The notes beneath the pieces were generated by a model. It made no database searches. It saw nothing but the letters and a program-made list of their open reading frames with translations, and was not told where the DNA came from. DNA of 64,000 bases from an uncultured Chloroflexales bacterium (GTDB lineage: Bacteria; Chloroflexota; Chloroflexia; Chloroflexales; Chloroflexaceae): positions 62,001-126,000 of the forward strand of contig CALGUG010000064.1 in assembly GCA_937902315.1 (NCBI GenBank), written 5' to 3'. Position numbers and translations under genes: made by a program. Shown here in pieces: positions 53,176 through 62,464 of the stretch (the first letter of the stretch is position 1; the number at the start of each line of letters is the position of its first letter).

Positions 53176-54015
53176 TTAAGCTTGCAGGGCTTGCCACATC
53201 ACGTCGCGCGGCGCGGTTTGGTGGGTCCAGCGCTCGAAGGCCAGAGCGCCTTGGCGCATCAACATGCCCAAACCTTGCATAGCTCGCGCGCCGCGCGCCT
53301 CTGCGTCTTGCAGCAGGCGAGTATGGCGATAGACCATATCGTAGACCAGCGCATCGGCCGGAATCAGCTCGCCCGGCAAGGGTGTTTCATCGCCATGCCA
53401 GCCCAACGAGGTGGCGTTAATAATCAAGCTGCTCTCGGCCAGCAGTTCGGCCAGATCTTCATCTTGAGGCGACAGCGCGATAAATGAGGGCAGCTCTTCG
53501 AGCAGCGAATAGCTATCAACCACATCGGCCAACAGCTCTTCGGCCCGTTCGAGCGTGCGATTCACAACCACCAGTTGGCGCACACCTGCGCCAGCCAAGG
53601 CGAAGGCCGCCGCGCGCGCCGCTCCGCTCGCGCCTAACAGCACCGCCGACTGGCCTTGAGGGCTATAGTTCGCAGCGACCTGAAGATCTTCGATCAGGGC
53701 AGGCGCATCGGTATTGGCACCGATCAAAGCGCCCGACTCGTCTTTGTAGATCGTGTTGACCGCGCCGATCCGCTCGGCCTCGGGTTCGAGCCGATCGATC
53801 AGCGGAATAACAGCGGCTTTATGCGGCAAGGTGACATTGGCGCCTAGAAATTGGGCTTGGCGTAGGGCGGCTACTCGCTCTGCCAACTGCTCGCTTGGTG
53901 TGTGCCAAGCCTCATAGTGCAGATCTAAGCCCAAAGCTTTGAAAGCAGCGTTGTGCATAGCGGGCGATCGGCTATGCGAAACGGGGTCTCCCAGCAGAGC
54001 AATCGTTTGAGGCAT
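53176..54015 (-). CDS. aroE: Shikimate dehydrogenase
   Basis: 279 residues, NADP-dependent reduction of 3-dehydroshikimate in aromatic amino-acid synthesis. Motifs: substrate-binding SHSRSP (13-18), NVTLPHK with catalytic Lys66, GANTDA with Asp104, NADP loop GASGAARAAA and adenosine-phosphate contact NRT. Fifteen nucleotides after mltG, so part of the same operon. Other aro genes are not in the window. Confidence 0.95.
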   Translation of the reverse strand: MPQTIALLGDPVSHSRSPAMHNAAFKALGLDLHYEAWHTPSEQLAERVAALRQAQFLGANVTLPHKAAVIPLIDRLEPEAERIGAVNTIYKDESGALIGANTDAPALIEDLQVAANYSPQGQSAVLLGASGAARAAAFALAGAGVRQLVVVNRTLERAEELLADVVDSYSLLEELPSFIALSPQDEDLAELLAESSLIINATSLGWHGDETPLPGELIPADALVYDMVYRHTRLLQDAEARGARAMQGLGMLMRQGALAFERWTHQTAPRDVMWQALQA

Positions 54016-54030
54016 AACGGGTCTATACTT

Positions 54031-55098
54031 CTAACTACAAGCAAGGTATTCCGCCTCGTAGACCTGAAACTCTTCAAAAGTTTCAGTAAAGTGGTGCGTG
54101 CCATCTTTCGCACACGAGGCTACAAAATAGAGATAGTTGGCGCTCTCATCGGGCTGGGCCGCCGCAGTGATAGCAGCTAAACCGGGTGCACTGATCGGGC
54201 CGGGCGGCAAACCGGGAACTTGGCGCGTATTGTAGGGGCTTTCGATCTCGAGATCGCTCAGCGTAAGCTCTTTGCGCCACCATGTTCCTTCAGCCTCGCT
54301 ATAGCCGAGCGCATACTGAACGGTCGGGTCAGATTGCAAACGTCCATTGCCCGTCTCAGCCTCATTCTCCGGCTTGAGACGATTCCAAAAGACCGCCGCG
54401 ATCTGTGGCATTTCGCTCATCACAGCCGCCTCGCGTTGCACCACCGAAGCCATGGTGATGATCTCGTGAACGCTGCGATCGGGCACACGCACATCGCGTT
54501 CGATCGTGGCATACTGCTCATCGAAGCGCGTCAGCATCATCTCGATCACGCTTTCGGGGGTAGCGCGGGCGTCGATTCGATAGGTATCAGGGAAGAGGTA
54601 GCCCTCTAGGGTGCCACCATCGGGGATTCCACTCAACAAAAAGTGGTTGGCTTTAAACTGATCTGCGTCGCGAGCCGCCGCTAAAAAGGCCGCTTCGTCG
54701 ATCACACCGGTAGCGCCAACAATAGCAGCGATCTCTTCAAGCCGCAGGCCTTCGGGTACGGTGAACTGAATCTCTTCAACACGACTATTTTGCAGCGCTG
54801 AAATGATCTGACTCATCGTCATCGATGGGCGCAACTGGTAATAACCAGCCTGCAACTTTCCATCAAGGCCTTTATAGCGTACCAAAGCCCTAAACAGGGT
54901 TGGCTGGCGAATAAGGTTTGCTGATCGAAGTTTGGTAGCGATTCGCGATGTCGAATCACCTTCGGCAACTTCAAACTCGACGATTTCGTTACTCGTGCTG
55001 ACCGGAGTGCTGATCTCGCGCAACAGTCCATAACCAACACAGGCGACCACAAGCGCAATTAGGGTAATACCGAGCATCAGTGCGCGTATATGCCGCAC
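54031..55098 (-). CDS. mltG: Endolytic peptidoglycan transglycosylase
   Basis: 355 residues. One N-terminal transmembrane helix (about 5-24), LysM-like N-domain (about 35-100), catalytic YceG domain with EGYLFPDTY, the catalytic Glu in ASVVQREA, and LQSDPTVQYALG / SPYNTRQVPGLPPGPISAPG. It cuts nascent glycan strands to set their length. I start it at GTG 55096-55098: GGAGGTGA lies 5 nt before it, inside what would otherwise be the coding sequence of an ATG-started frame six codons upstream. mltG-aroE pairs are common in Chloroflexota-type genomes. Confidence 0.93.
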   Translation of the reverse strand: MRHIRALMLGITLIALVVACVGYGLLREISTPVSTSNEIVEFEVAEGDSTSRIATKLRSANLIRQPTLFRALVRYKGLDGKLQAGYYQLRPSMTMSQIISALQNSRVEEIQFTVPEGLRLEEIAAIVGATGVIDEAAFLAAARDADQFKANHFLLSGIPDGGTLEGYLFPDTYRIDARATPESVIEMMLTRFDEQYATIERDVRVPDRSVHEIITMASVVQREAAVMSEMPQIAAVFWNRLKPENEAETGNGRLQSDPTVQYALGYSEAEGTWWRKELTLSDLEIESPYNTRQVPGLPPGPISAPGLAAITAAAQPDESANYLYFVASCAKDGTHHFTETFEEFQVYEAEYLACS

Positions 55099-55116
55099 AA
55101 TGTCACCTCCATTCAC

Positions 55117-55402
55117 TATATGGGCGCATTATAGCATAGGGCAACCCAAAAAAGAGAGACGACAAATATTGAGCCTCTATCTCCTCTTTTGGGCGCACCG
55201 CTATTCTCAAAACGGTCAGCTTTTAGAAGCGCGCTTAGAGCAAACCTGACAAATCCGGTCGATCATTTCGGCCCTCAAGCGGCGAGGTCCCTTCCCCAAC
55301 GAGAGTCCTCACCGCGTCCGCCTACGGCTATCAAGGTCCCACCCGCCACAAGGAGGTGCTAGCTGTGCGCGCCATAACGCCTCTGCTTCTCAAGCGCTTG
55401 TG
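55117..55402. repeat. Gap with A core
   Basis: No gene. A module with AAGCGGCGAGGTCC and core 55314-55335, plus orientation. No B box. Confidence 0.68.
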
Positions 55403-57973
55403 CTAGCCCAGCCGCTCGATCGGCTGTTGGGAAGCAAGCGAGAGCTGCTCACAGCGCCCATCAGGCCAAACAATGGTTGCACCTTGTTCATAGCGAATAA
55501 CGGTGACACCATGATGCTGAATCCGTATGCGCCTTCCGCGCAGATCCGCTGGCAAGAGGCGTACCAAACGCGGCGAAACGATCTGAATGCCGTGCAACTT
55601 GCTGAAAAAGTGCAAAGGCACGGTGCCCCACAAGTAGTCGCGCGAGCCTAAACCTTGGCCCGTATCGTTATCGTAGGCTTCGTAAAAGCACTGTTCGTCG
55701 CGCAAACTAGCAACCTGAGCGGAAATGATTCGACCAAACAGCTCCCAGGCCTGCTCGTAATAGCCGTAATCGCAGAGTGCTTCGCCCAGCATGGTGTTCC
55801 ACATCATCCAAACACCGCCGCTGCCATTGCGATTATCGCTTTTGTAAGCAGGATCTTGGGCCGAACAGTTGGGAATGCCATAAGCGCGCCAAAAACGCTC
55901 GGGATTGCAGAGCGTCTGCTCGATCAACTTGGCAGCCCGTTCAGGCTTGGGGATCCCGGCCCAAAGCGGCAGCAACAGGGTTTGATCTTCGCGCGTGTAG
56001 TCGATGTAAGCCACTTCGCAGCGAATCGGCCCGCGCAAGCCTTCCAACTCGATCCGTTCAAGCTGGTTGTACAGCTCGTTACTGGCTACGCTCACCATAT
56101 TGGGCGGCCTGCCCCACCAACCGAAATCGTCGCGCACAAAGCACTCGTGCAGCACTTTGCCCCGAGCGTCGCGCCCCCAGAGCCTGACCTCAAGCTTCGG
56201 TGATTCTTGAGCGAAAAGCCGAATCACCAATCGGCGGGCCTGCTCGCTGGGCACATGCTCAATGTTGTGACTGATCGGACCAGCGCTCTGGTTGGCGTCG
56301 CACGCGATCTGAGCCAGCAGCGCGCCCGAGTGGCTGGCGTGGCTGTCGCGATCGCGATAGTTGTAGATGGCGCGCTCCTCGTTCCACATACTCTCAACGG
56401 CCTCGGCCAGAGCTGCGGCCCGCTGGCCCAAACGCTCAATATCGGCCCGTAGCTGCGCTCGATCGAGCCGCAACGAGCTATCCGCAGGTTGAGCCAACAG
56501 CAGTTCAGCCAGCGCAATCAGATCCTTGTGTTCGCGATAAAGGTAGGCACCTAAATCGGGCGACTCGGCTTTCGAAAAGTCTCCGCCCTGTGCCCAAGCC
56601 CGAAAGGGCACAAACGAAGGGTTATCGTCGAAGGCGCTCTGAATGGTGTGGCGCCACTCGGGGAAGCCATCGCCATCGCGGTCGTTGGCGGGCGCAAACC
56701 AGTGGTCGAGATGGCGCAGCACACCAGCGTAACACTCCGCCACGAAGCTCAGATCGTTGCTGTAGTCGTAGATCATGCGCACCAGAGCCGCCAACATAGG
56801 GATACACTCCCACTCGGCGCGCTGGCCCTGCAGTCCGGGCTTCCAGTCGATATATCCATTCTCGTGCTGAATATGCAGATAGTTGCGAATCACCGAGCGT
56901 GCAAAATCGGGAGCGCTCGGTAGCACTTGGGGAAAGTTGACGTAGGCTTCGGTCGCAACTTGGCCGTTCCACTGCCAATTGTGTTTGCTCGGGTCACCTT
57001 CGGGCGGAAAGCCACGTTCGGGACCGCGCGTAAAAACAAACGAGGGGTAAGGCAGCGCTTGATAACCGCTGGCGCTGTTATGAATATCGGCAGCTTTGGC
57101 GTCGCTGGCGCGCTGTTCGTTCGAGGGGCTGGTGTCGCCGCTGCCGCTCAGATAACAGCGCGTCGCCAGCCGATAGGTGGCTGCGATCGCCGCATCCCAA
57201 TCGCTATTGCCCGTCTCGACCTGTGGGATCTGTTCGGCTAATGCCTGATGTAAGGCAAGCTCTAACTGCCAGTCGATCTCGGCTAAGCTCGCCAACTCGC
57301 GCTCTAAGCGCTCTTGGCGGCTGGCGCTCACCAAAGCGAACCAGCTTTCTGCACTCTCTCCAGCAGGAATCATCAAATTATTGTGTCGCCAGAGTGTCCA
57401 ACCTTGGTCGTCGGGCATCAGATCGCTTTCAAAGTCAGGGCTGCCCGCCCATGCCAAAGCCATGTGCAGTTCGGGTAAACGCATCTGGGCGGCCTGCAGC
57501 GGCTCTACAAGGCGCAAGGCATTGGCCGGACGAATGCGTGTGCTATGGGCAGCGGGGTTGAGCAAACGCAGGCCGCCCGTCACGCTGAGATCCACCGTAT
57601 CGAAGCTGTTGTTGTGAAGGTGCAGATGGCAGAGTGTGATATGCGAGGAGTAAGCGACAAAGGCGATTTCGGCTTGTATTCCTTCGAGCGGTTCGGTTTC
57701 GAGCAATACAAAGGAGGAGCTATAGTGGCGAACATGGAGTGGCTTGACGTACTCGTCGATGCCATAGGCGAGGCCAAGCCTTGGGCTACGCCATAAAAGA
57801 TCGAAGAGCAAACCCGAGGTTCGGCCTCCTAACGCGCTAAAGAGGCCGAGCGGCCCAACTGATGCTGCTAAGGCATAACTGCTATCATCGGCATAATCGG
57901 TCTGACGCACACGTGGGTCGGCTGCGATCACAATATTCCAAGGTTCGCCAAGTGCCAAAGAGAGAACACCCAT
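55403..57973 (-). CDS. (alpha/alpha)6-barrel glycoside hydrolase (GH63/GH37-like)
   Basis: 856 residues. N-terminal beta-sandwich (about 1-250) and an (alpha/alpha)6 toroid (about 280-800), as in GH63/MGH1, trehalase and glycogen-debranching glucosidase-like enzymes. Recognisable blocks: WNGQVATEAYVNFPQ, YIDWKPGLQGQRAEWECIP, NRNGSGGVWMMWNTMLGEAL, and YDNDTGQGLGSRDYLWGTVPLHFF. No signal peptide, so probably cytoplasmic. Substrate may be an alpha-glucoside or trehalose-type sugar; not certain. AAGGAG ribosome site. Monocistronic. Confidence 0.82.
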   Translation of the reverse strand: MGVLSLALGEPWNIVIAADPRVRQTDYADDSSYALAASVGPLGLFSALGGRTSGLLFDLLWRSPRLGLAYGIDEYVKPLHVRHYSSSFVLLETEPLEGIQAEIAFVAYSSHITLCHLHLHNNSFDTVDLSVTGGLRLLNPAAHSTRIRPANALRLVEPLQAAQMRLPELHMALAWAGSPDFESDLMPDDQGWTLWRHNNLMIPAGESAESWFALVSASRQERLERELASLAEIDWQLELALHQALAEQIPQVETGNSDWDAAIAATYRLATRCYLSGSGDTSPSNEQRASDAKAADIHNSASGYQALPYPSFVFTRGPERGFPPEGDPSKHNWQWNGQVATEAYVNFPQVLPSAPDFARSVIRNYLHIQHENGYIDWKPGLQGQRAEWECIPMLAALVRMIYDYSNDLSFVAECYAGVLRHLDHWFAPANDRDGDGFPEWRHTIQSAFDDNPSFVPFRAWAQGGDFSKAESPDLGAYLYREHKDLIALAELLLAQPADSSLRLDRAQLRADIERLGQRAAALAEAVESMWNEERAIYNYRDRDSHASHSGALLAQIACDANQSAGPISHNIEHVPSEQARRLVIRLFAQESPKLEVRLWGRDARGKVLHECFVRDDFGWWGRPPNMVSVASNELYNQLERIELEGLRGPIRCEVAYIDYTREDQTLLLPLWAGIPKPERAAKLIEQTLCNPERFWRAYGIPNCSAQDPAYKSDNRNGSGGVWMMWNTMLGEALCDYGYYEQAWELFGRIISAQVASLRDEQCFYEAYDNDTGQGLGSRDYLWGTVPLHFFSKLHGIQIVSPRLVRLLPADLRGRRIRIQHHGVTVIRYEQGATIVWPDGRCEQLSLASQQPIERLG

Positions 57974-58150
57974 AAACTACTCCTTGATGCTGGGAATCAG
58001 ATACGGATACGGGATAGCTCGTCTGCGCCCGCATAGGCAAGTTGAGCCACAAGATACGATTGTGAAGGAAATACGAATCGCCAGAGCTAGTAGTTGATGG
58101 TATTATACTGAGCAACATGCTAGACCGCAAAAGCGTAGAGGAAAACAAGG

Positions 58151-58672
58151 ATGTCAGGATCCCTCAAATCTGGCCTCTTGTTCGGACTAATCGGACTTAT
58201 CATCGCGCTTCTTCCCATACCGTTCCTGCTCTGGACACCCTCTGTGCCCTATTGGGTTGTTGTTATAGTGCTCCAAATTATCCCAATTATGCTGATGTTT
58301 GGGCCACTCGCCCTCATTTTAGGCGCGCTTGCAGGGTTCTTCGGTGCACGTTGGAACAGTCCTTCCACTATGCAGCGAGGCATACTCGCTAGTGCTTTTG
58401 CAGGCGCTGCAGTCTTTGTCGGCGTGCTCAGTTTTTTTGGTACAATTGTGGCATTCCTACAAACTACGCCAGATATCCGCGAAGCATATGTACAACTGAT
58501 TAGCGATGCTTTCGCCCAACAGGGCGGCAATGCTGAAGGGTTTGCAGAGAGCTTGCCAGCGCTGTTACTTGGCGTAGGTGTTTGTACAGGAATTTTCAAC
58601 CTTGTAATCGCCATCGCTGCCGGTACATTCTTTGGTTGGCTTGGAAGCCGCCTAAGAAAACAAGGATCGTAA
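58151..58672 (+). CDS. Membrane protein of unknown function
   Basis: 173 residues, about four transmembrane helices (near 6-27, 33-65, 79-102, 140-162), with Gly/Ala-rich packing like DUF4199-style proteins. No functional motif. GAGG lies 9 nt before the ATG. Same strand as, and only 22 nt before, the PIG-L gene, so probably co-transcribed. Confidence 0.75.
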   Translation: MSGSLKSGLLFGLIGLIIALLPIPFLLWTPSVPYWVVVIVLQIIPIMLMFGPLALILGALAGFFGARWNSPSTMQRGILASAFAGAAVFVGVLSFFGTIVAFLQTTPDIREAYVQLISDAFAQQGGNAEGFAESLPALLLGVGVCTGIFNLVIAIAAGTFFGWLGSRLRKQGS

Positions 58673-58694
58673 AGGTTCCTAAGGAGACAGTTTC

Positions 58695-59516
58695 ATGAGT
58701 GAAGGTAAATTGCGGGTTCTGGTAATTGGCGCACACCCCGACGACTGCGATATCAAAGCAGGCGGCGTTGCTGCGCTTTATGCTCGTGCTGGTCACACCG
58801 TAAAATTCGTTTCAGTCACCAATGGCGATGCAGGCCACCACGAGATGGGTGGCGGCGCCTTGGCCCGCCGACGACAAAAAGAGGCCGCTGCTGCTGGTGC
58901 TGTCATCGGCATTGAATACGTTCTGCTCGACAATCACGACGGCCAGCTTATGCCAACACTGGAAAACCGTCACCAAATTATCGAGTTGATCCGCAGCTTC
59001 CAGCCTGATCTAATTATGTCGCCTCGCCCCAACGACTATCACCCCGATCACCGCTATACCGCCCAGCTGATCCAAGATGCGGCCTATATGGTGACCGTGC
59101 CCAATGTGAACGGTATGACCCGTCACTTGGATATCAACCCGGTGATCGTCTATGTGAGCGATAATTTCAAGCGACCCTATCCCTTCACCCCCGATGTTGT
59201 TGTTGACATCGGTGAAGTGGTGGAAGATAAGGTCAACATGCTGCATCAGCACACCTCGCAGTTCTACGAATGGCTGCCCTACAACGGCGGCTATCTCGAC
59301 GAGGTGCCCAGCGACGAGGCAGAGCGCAAAGAGTGGCTGCGCCGCCGCTGGCTGGCCCGTGGCAGCGACGACGCCGATCGCTTCCGCGACAAACTGATCG
59401 AACTCTACGGCGAAGAACGAGGCTCGAAAGTACAGTACGCCGAAGCCTTTGAAGGCTGCGAATACGGTACACCGCTGACCGAAGAGAACATCAAGCGTCT
59501 CTTCCCGTTCTTTTAA
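58695..59516 (+). CDS. PIG-L family N-deacetylase
   Basis: 273 residues of the LmbE/PIG-L zinc amidohydrolase family. Metal motif AHPDD at 13-17 and PNDYHPDHR at 112-120 (His116/His119). Such enzymes deacetylate N-acetylglucosamine conjugates, e.g. in mycothiol, bacillithiol or lipid-linked sugars; nearby genes do not settle which. TAAGGAG ribosome site. Second gene of a unit with the membrane protein. Confidence 0.92.
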   Translation: MSEGKLRVLVIGAHPDDCDIKAGGVAALYARAGHTVKFVSVTNGDAGHHEMGGGALARRRQKEAAAAGAVIGIEYVLLDNHDGQLMPTLENRHQIIELIRSFQPDLIMSPRPNDYHPDHRYTAQLIQDAAYMVTVPNVNGMTRHLDINPVIVYVSDNFKRPYPFTPDVVVDIGEVVEDKVNMLHQHTSQFYEWLPYNGGYLDEVPSDEAERKEWLRRRWLARGSDDADRFRDKLIELYGEERGSKVQYAEAFEGCEYGTPLTEENIKRLFPFF

Positions 59517-59535
59517 ATCACCCTTTTAACGCTTG

Positions 59536-59590
59536 AGCCAGTAGCGTGCACTTCAGTTCTAGGCTGAAGCTGATCGCTACTGGCTTCTTT
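59536..59590 (+). terminator. Terminator with inner stem
   Basis: Outer stem AGCCAGTAGCG (59536-59546) with CGCTACTGGCT (59575-59585), inner CTTCAG/CTGAAG stem, followed by TCTTTGT. It lies between the PIG-L and LLM genes. Confidence 0.75.
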
Positions 59591-59612
59591 GTACTATCAG
59601 AAAGAGAGCACA

Positions 59613-60557
59613 ATGACTGCAATCTCGATTATGATCGAAGGCCAGAACGGCCTTAACTGGCCGCGCTGGAAGGGCCTAGTAAAGACAGTCGATCGGCTTG
59701 GTTTTGCAGGTCTGTTCCGCTCTGACCACTTCACCAACCCTAATCCGCCCGATCACGACTCGCTCGAACTGATGGTATCGCTGGCCTATCTGGCCGACAA
59801 TACCACCAACGTTCACTTCGGCGCGCTGGTCGCTCCGGTCTCCTTCCGCGAGCCGATCATGTACACCCGCCAGATCGCCGCACTCGACGCGCTGAGCGGT
59901 GGACGCGCCATTTTAGGCATCGGCGCTGGCTGGCAAGACCGCGAACACACTATGTTTGGCTACGAGCTGGGCGATGTGCGCACCCGCATGGATCGCTACG
60001 CCGAGGCACTTGAAGTCAGCACACTTTTGCTGCGCAGCCAAACGCCCGTCAGCTTTGAGGGCAAATACTACCAACTGCGCGAAGCCCAGATCACACCGCG
60101 CATCAGTGGCACCCCGATTATGGTCGGCGGCTCTGGCCCCAAGCGCACCCTGCCTCTGGCCGCACGCTACGCCGACATCTGGAACGCTGGCGGCATGAAA
60201 CCAGAAGCTTTCGCCGAGCGCAATAAACTGCTCGACGAACTGCTTGAAAAAGAGGGGCGTCCCGCCAGCGCCGTGCGCCGCACCTTGATGGCTGGACTGA
60301 TCTTCGGGCGCGATCAGGCCGACTTCGAGCAAAAGCTGCGCCAAGCCTCGCCCGCCGATATCGCCAAGCTGCCCTACGACGAGCTGCTTGCCACCCACCA
60401 GGCTGGCAGCTGGGCCAAAGTCATGGGCACGCCCGAGATGGTGCGCGAGCAGATCGCGGCTTATAAAGCGGTCGGCGTCGAAGAGCTGATGTTGCAGTGG
60501 GAAGACTTCGACGACCTTGATGGCTTGAGCGCCTTCGCCGAAGCAGTACTTTCCTAA
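59613..60557 (+). CDS. LLM class (F420-type) luciferase-like oxidoreductase
   Basis: 314 residues, bacterial-luciferase-like TIM barrel. Motifs: LFRSDHFTN, FGALVAPVSFREP, LSGGRAILGIGAGWQ, and IMVGGSGPKRTLPLAARYADIWN. This group uses F420 (or FMN) for hydride transfer; substrate unknown. Start at 59613 with AAAGAGAG; an upstream frame start is inside the preceding terminator. Bounded by terminators on both sides. Confidence 0.91.
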   Translation: MTAISIMIEGQNGLNWPRWKGLVKTVDRLGFAGLFRSDHFTNPNPPDHDSLELMVSLAYLADNTTNVHFGALVAPVSFREPIMYTRQIAALDALSGGRAILGIGAGWQDREHTMFGYELGDVRTRMDRYAEALEVSTLLLRSQTPVSFEGKYYQLREAQITPRISGTPIMVGGSGPKRTLPLAARYADIWNAGGMKPEAFAERNKLLDELLEKEGRPASAVRRTLMAGLIFGRDQADFEQKLRQASPADIAKLPYDELLATHQAGSWAKVMGTPEMVREQIAAYKAVGVEELMLQWEDFDDLDGLSAFAEAVLS

Positions 60558-60564
60558 AACAGCT

Positions 60565-60622
60565 TTCACCACACGAGGCACTCGAAATCAACCTTCAAAA
60601 GCTGTGTGTCTCGTGTGGTGAA
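60565..60622 (+). terminator. Terminator of the LLM gene
   Basis: 13-bp perfect stem TTCACCACACGAG (60565-60577) with CTCGTGTGGTGAA (60610-60622), 32-nt loop that contains AAAAGCTG complementary to CAGCTTT upstream. Confidence 0.65.
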
Positions 60623-60652
60623 TGTATGTGTTTCGTACCAGAGAGGGTGTGT

Positions 60653-61207
60653 ATGCGAGAATTGACCAGCGAGCGTTTGCTCTTGCGCGATCCGCTGCCC
60701 GTCGACTGGAAAGCGCTCAATCAGCTGATCAGCGATCCAGAAGCGATGCGCCATATGCACTTCGCCAAGTGGGACGAGCCACAGCGCCGCGATTGGTTCG
60801 CCTCGATCGTGAACAACGCCCAAAATCCTCAGCCCGATGCCTACAACTGGATGATCATCGAGCGCAGCAGCAATCAACTGATCGGCTGGCTGGGGATTGG
60901 AGGCGTAGACGAGCCGAGCATAGAGGGAGAGCGCGACTTCGGCTACCTGCTCGCGCCAAGCCACTGGAACAGAGGCTTAATGACCGAGGCGCTTAAAAGA
61001 GTGATCAGCTACGAATTCGAGCTGCTTGGAACGCCCTACATCAGCGGCAGCTGCGAAACCAGCAACCACGCCTCGGCCCGGGTTATGCAAAAAGCGGGCA
61101 TGCAATATCTCAAGACCGTTTTCGATAGCGACTTTGAAGGTAATTGGGCCGAGCGCCACCACTACGGCATCGCCAAACCAACAAACGAGTCTCCGTTTTC
61201 GAAATAA
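60653..61207 (+). CDS. GNAT family acetyltransferase (RimJ/RimL-like)
   Basis: 184 residues. Begins RELTSERLLLRDP, the standard RimJ/RimL-type N-terminus; the acetyl-CoA loop is in SHWNRGLMTEALKRVI, with the later S-N-x-A-S-x-R-V-M-x-K-x-G-M motif (SNHASARVMQKAGM). Acetylates protein N-termini or small amines; target unknown. AGAGAGGG ribosome site decides the start at 60653. The MFS gene follows after 18 nt. Confidence 0.92.
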   Translation: MRELTSERLLLRDPLPVDWKALNQLISDPEAMRHMHFAKWDEPQRRDWFASIVNNAQNPQPDAYNWMIIERSSNQLIGWLGIGGVDEPSIEGERDFGYLLAPSHWNRGLMTEALKRVISYEFELLGTPYISGSCETSNHASARVMQKAGMQYLKTVFDSDFEGNWAERHHYGIAKPTNESPFSK

Positions 61208-61225
61208 GCAAAGGTAACAAGCGAT

Positions 61226-62464
61226 ATGCAGGCTTCAGGCCGCTTTGCAAAGCGCGACTTCAACTTTCTCTGGCTTACCTATCTTCTAGCGACCTTCGCC
61301 CAAGAATTCTCCACCATCAGCATCATCGTTCTCGCCTTCGGCAACACTGGATCGGCTTTGCAAGCGACGGGAGCAGTGGTGGCCCGCAATCTCCCGCCCT
61401 TGCTCTTCGGGCCGCTGGTCGGCAGCATCGTCGACCGCATGTCGCGCCGCCATGTGCTGATCGCTAGCAATCTCTTTCGAGTTGTGTGGGTCGCACTCTT
61501 TTTATGGCTTTCAAACAGCCCATTCAACAGTCTCTGGCTCGGCTATCTGCTGGTATTCGGCCTCACCATGGCCGAGATTCTGCACAAGCCCGCCCTGATG
61601 GCGCTACTGCCAGCCACCGTACCCAACGAACGCCTCGTTTGGGCCAACAGCTTTCTGTTTACCACCTCGCAGGTCGTCTTCATCATCAGTTATCTACTGG
61701 GCGGCTTGGTGAGCGCGCAGGTTGGGCCGAACATCTTGGCGATCTGCAACCTGTTGCTCTTTGGGCTGGCAGCCGCAAGCGCCTTTGGCATCAGCAAAGA
61801 GCCGCCCGAGCATCGCTCTGCGGCCCAAGAGCATGTCTGGCAAAACATCTTGGCCGGCTTCAGCTATCTTCGCAAGCACCCCTTGGCGCGCTCGCTGGTG
61901 TTGGTCGAGTTTCTCGAATCGTGGCCGCATAGCATCTGGTCGAGCGCACTGATGCTCACCTTTACGATTCAAGCGCTCGGTGCGGGCTTCGACGCTTGGG
62001 GCTATCAATCGGGGGCCTACTTTGCGGGGCAGTTCGCGGGCGCGCTGCTGGCGCTCACCATCAGCCAACATCTAGGCAGATATCCGGGCTGGATCATTAT
62101 CGCCAACGGCTTTGTAATGAGCGCGCTCACCTTTGGCTACGCCATCAGTCAGAGCGTCTTGGCGGCTGTGTTGATCTCGGCGGCCTTTGGGCCACCCTTC
62201 GCGCTGCGCGATGTAGCCCAAGATTCGCTGATCCAAACTCGAGTCGCGCCCAACATGCTGGGGCGGATCTACGCCCTGCGCGATACCTTCGCGCGGCTGG
62301 CTATGCTGGTCGGCGGTCTGATCTTCGCCGCAATCGCCGACACCATCGGTATTCGCTGGCTCTATCTGCTGGGCGGGCTTCTCTATCTGTTGGTAGCTTT
62401 TTATACCTTCTGGAGCAGCGAGATTCGCACCAGCCGTGTCAGCGTCCAGGCAAAATCGGCTTGA
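61226..62464 (+). CDS. MFS transporter
   Basis: 412 residues, twelve transmembrane helices, MFS drug/metabolite exporter of the enterobactin-exporter-like (MFS_3) type. The loop 2-3 motif reads GPLVGSIVDRMSRRHVLI; the mirror loop 8-9 is weaker. Substrate unknown. AAAGGTAAC before the ATG. Probably co-transcribed with the GNAT gene, so the pair might modify and export a compound. Confidence 0.9.
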   Translation: MQASGRFAKRDFNFLWLTYLLATFAQEFSTISIIVLAFGNTGSALQATGAVVARNLPPLLFGPLVGSIVDRMSRRHVLIASNLFRVVWVALFLWLSNSPFNSLWLGYLLVFGLTMAEILHKPALMALLPATVPNERLVWANSFLFTTSQVVFIISYLLGGLVSAQVGPNILAICNLLLFGLAAASAFGISKEPPEHRSAAQEHVWQNILAGFSYLRKHPLARSLVLVEFLESWPHSIWSSALMLTFTIQALGAGFDAWGYQSGAYFAGQFAGALLALTISQHLGRYPGWIIIANGFVMSALTFGYAISQSVLAAVLISAAFGPPFALRDVAQDSLIQTRVAPNMLGRIYALRDTFARLAMLVGGLIFAAIADTIGIRWLYLLGGLLYLLVAFYTFWSSEIRTSRVSVQAKSA